Source: JAPPHA01 sp965242975
GTDB lineage: Bacteria; Pseudomonadota; Alphaproteobacteria; Rhodobacterales; Rhodobacteraceae
NCBI GenBank assembly: GCA_965242975.1
Contig: CBDETS010000007.1
Span: 2,542,001-2,606,000, forward strand
Direction: 5' to 3'
DNA: 64,000 bases
The position numbers and the translations under genes were made by a program. The notes beneath the pieces were generated by a model. That model did not search any database and had not been told where the DNA came from. It saw only the letters and a program-made list of their open reading frames with translations. Below are positions 63,889 through 64,000 of this stretch, one piece after another; position 1 is the stretch's first letter, and every line of letters starts with the position of its first letter.

Positions 63889-64000
63889 TCCGGTAGAAGT
63901 TGCGTGCCGTCCCTCCGAAGACCGGTTCGTGATGTTGAAGCGGGATCAATGCCGAATACGCGTCGACCAGTGTCGAATAGTCCGACGTCAGGCTGTCGAC
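63881..64000 (-). CDS. Amidohydrolase-family protein, C-terminal end (cut by window edge)
   Basis: The last 39 codons of a minus-strand gene read HHEPVFGGTARNFYRI before the stop at 63881-63883. FGGTARNFYRI is the usual end of amidohydrolase-2 (TIM-barrel decarboxylase/hydrolase) proteins. The start lies outside the window, so the reaction cannot be told. Confidence 0.75.
   Translation of the reverse strand, partial: VDSLTSDYSTLVDAYSALIPLQHHEPVFGGTARNFYRIT

Noticed and set aside
1..64000. CRISPR array or replication origin
   Set aside because: I see no regularly spaced repeats, no cas genes, no DnaA-box cluster and no parAB or dnaA gene in the window.

Overview
The window reads as chromosome of a high-GC, free-living alphaproteobacterium. 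I base this on gene content and order, not on any database search: a lytic transglycosylase/dapA/smpB block, a DUF3576 lipoprotein/leuS/lptE/holA block, a long-form ribA followed by an L,D-transpeptidase, and an MnmC activity split into two divergent genes. Coding density is moderate. Several GC-rich stretches of 0.3 to 1 kb hold no gene I can support. Most long open frames opposite real genes are antisense shadows of GC-rich codon usage.

Layout. 1-737 has no gene. 738-6319 is a peptide-type ABC importer (fused ATPases, two permeases, and a divergent Tat-type binding protein). 6989-7903 is a PPK2 polyphosphate kinase. 8822-11703 is a membrane fatty-acid hydroxylase/sterol desaturase gene cut by a complete ISKra4-like insertion sequence (9716-11580) with perfect 21-bp inverted repeats and a perfect 9-bp target duplication. 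11726-12646 is a DgoK-type sugar kinase. 12951-20371 is a one-carbon/demethylation cluster: XRE-cupin regulator, GFA protein, two dimethylglycine-dehydrogenase-like FAD-GcvT fusions, a homocysteine S-methyltransferase and a PNPOx-like protein. 20417-35472 is mostly housekeeping and small metabolism: RluA-type synthase, D-cysteine desulfhydrase, a DUF2064 glycosyltransferase, dapE, an MltB-like transglycosylase, zapE, MFS and EamA transporters, the MnmC-type oxidoreductase and MnmD, slt, dapA, smpB, sseA.

35817-42760 is more mixed: an EamA transporter, an enolase-superfamily protein, a DUF4242 protein, a decayed IS110-type transposase, a short ORF translationally coupled to an AAC(3)-I-like acetyltransferase, the queuosine-precursor transporter YhhQ, and arfB. 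42834-45106 pairs a class III PLP enzyme with an APH-fold kinase, the arrangement expected for phosphorylation followed by phospho-lyase cleavage of an amino alcohol or hydroxylysine. 45261-51361 has an orphan OmpR-type regulator, ribA, an L,D-transpeptidase, a YggS protein, a eukaryotic-type phosphomannomutase, a DCC thiol-disulfide protein and holA. 51358-57840 carries lptE, leuS, the DUF3576 lipoprotein, tRNA-Lys(CTT), a lower-GC antitoxin-Fic pair, and a cytochrome b561/YceI pair. 58021-64000 has dxs, a MetX-like acyltransferase, a GS-family ligase, a rhomboid protease and the C-terminal end of an amidohydrolase.

The most informative points are the clean IS disruption of the desaturase, whose ancestral frame can be rebuilt exactly, the demethylation cluster with two paralogous FAD-GcvT enzymes, the kinase/phospho-lyase pair, and the Fic module beside the tRNA gene with an altered catalytic motif.
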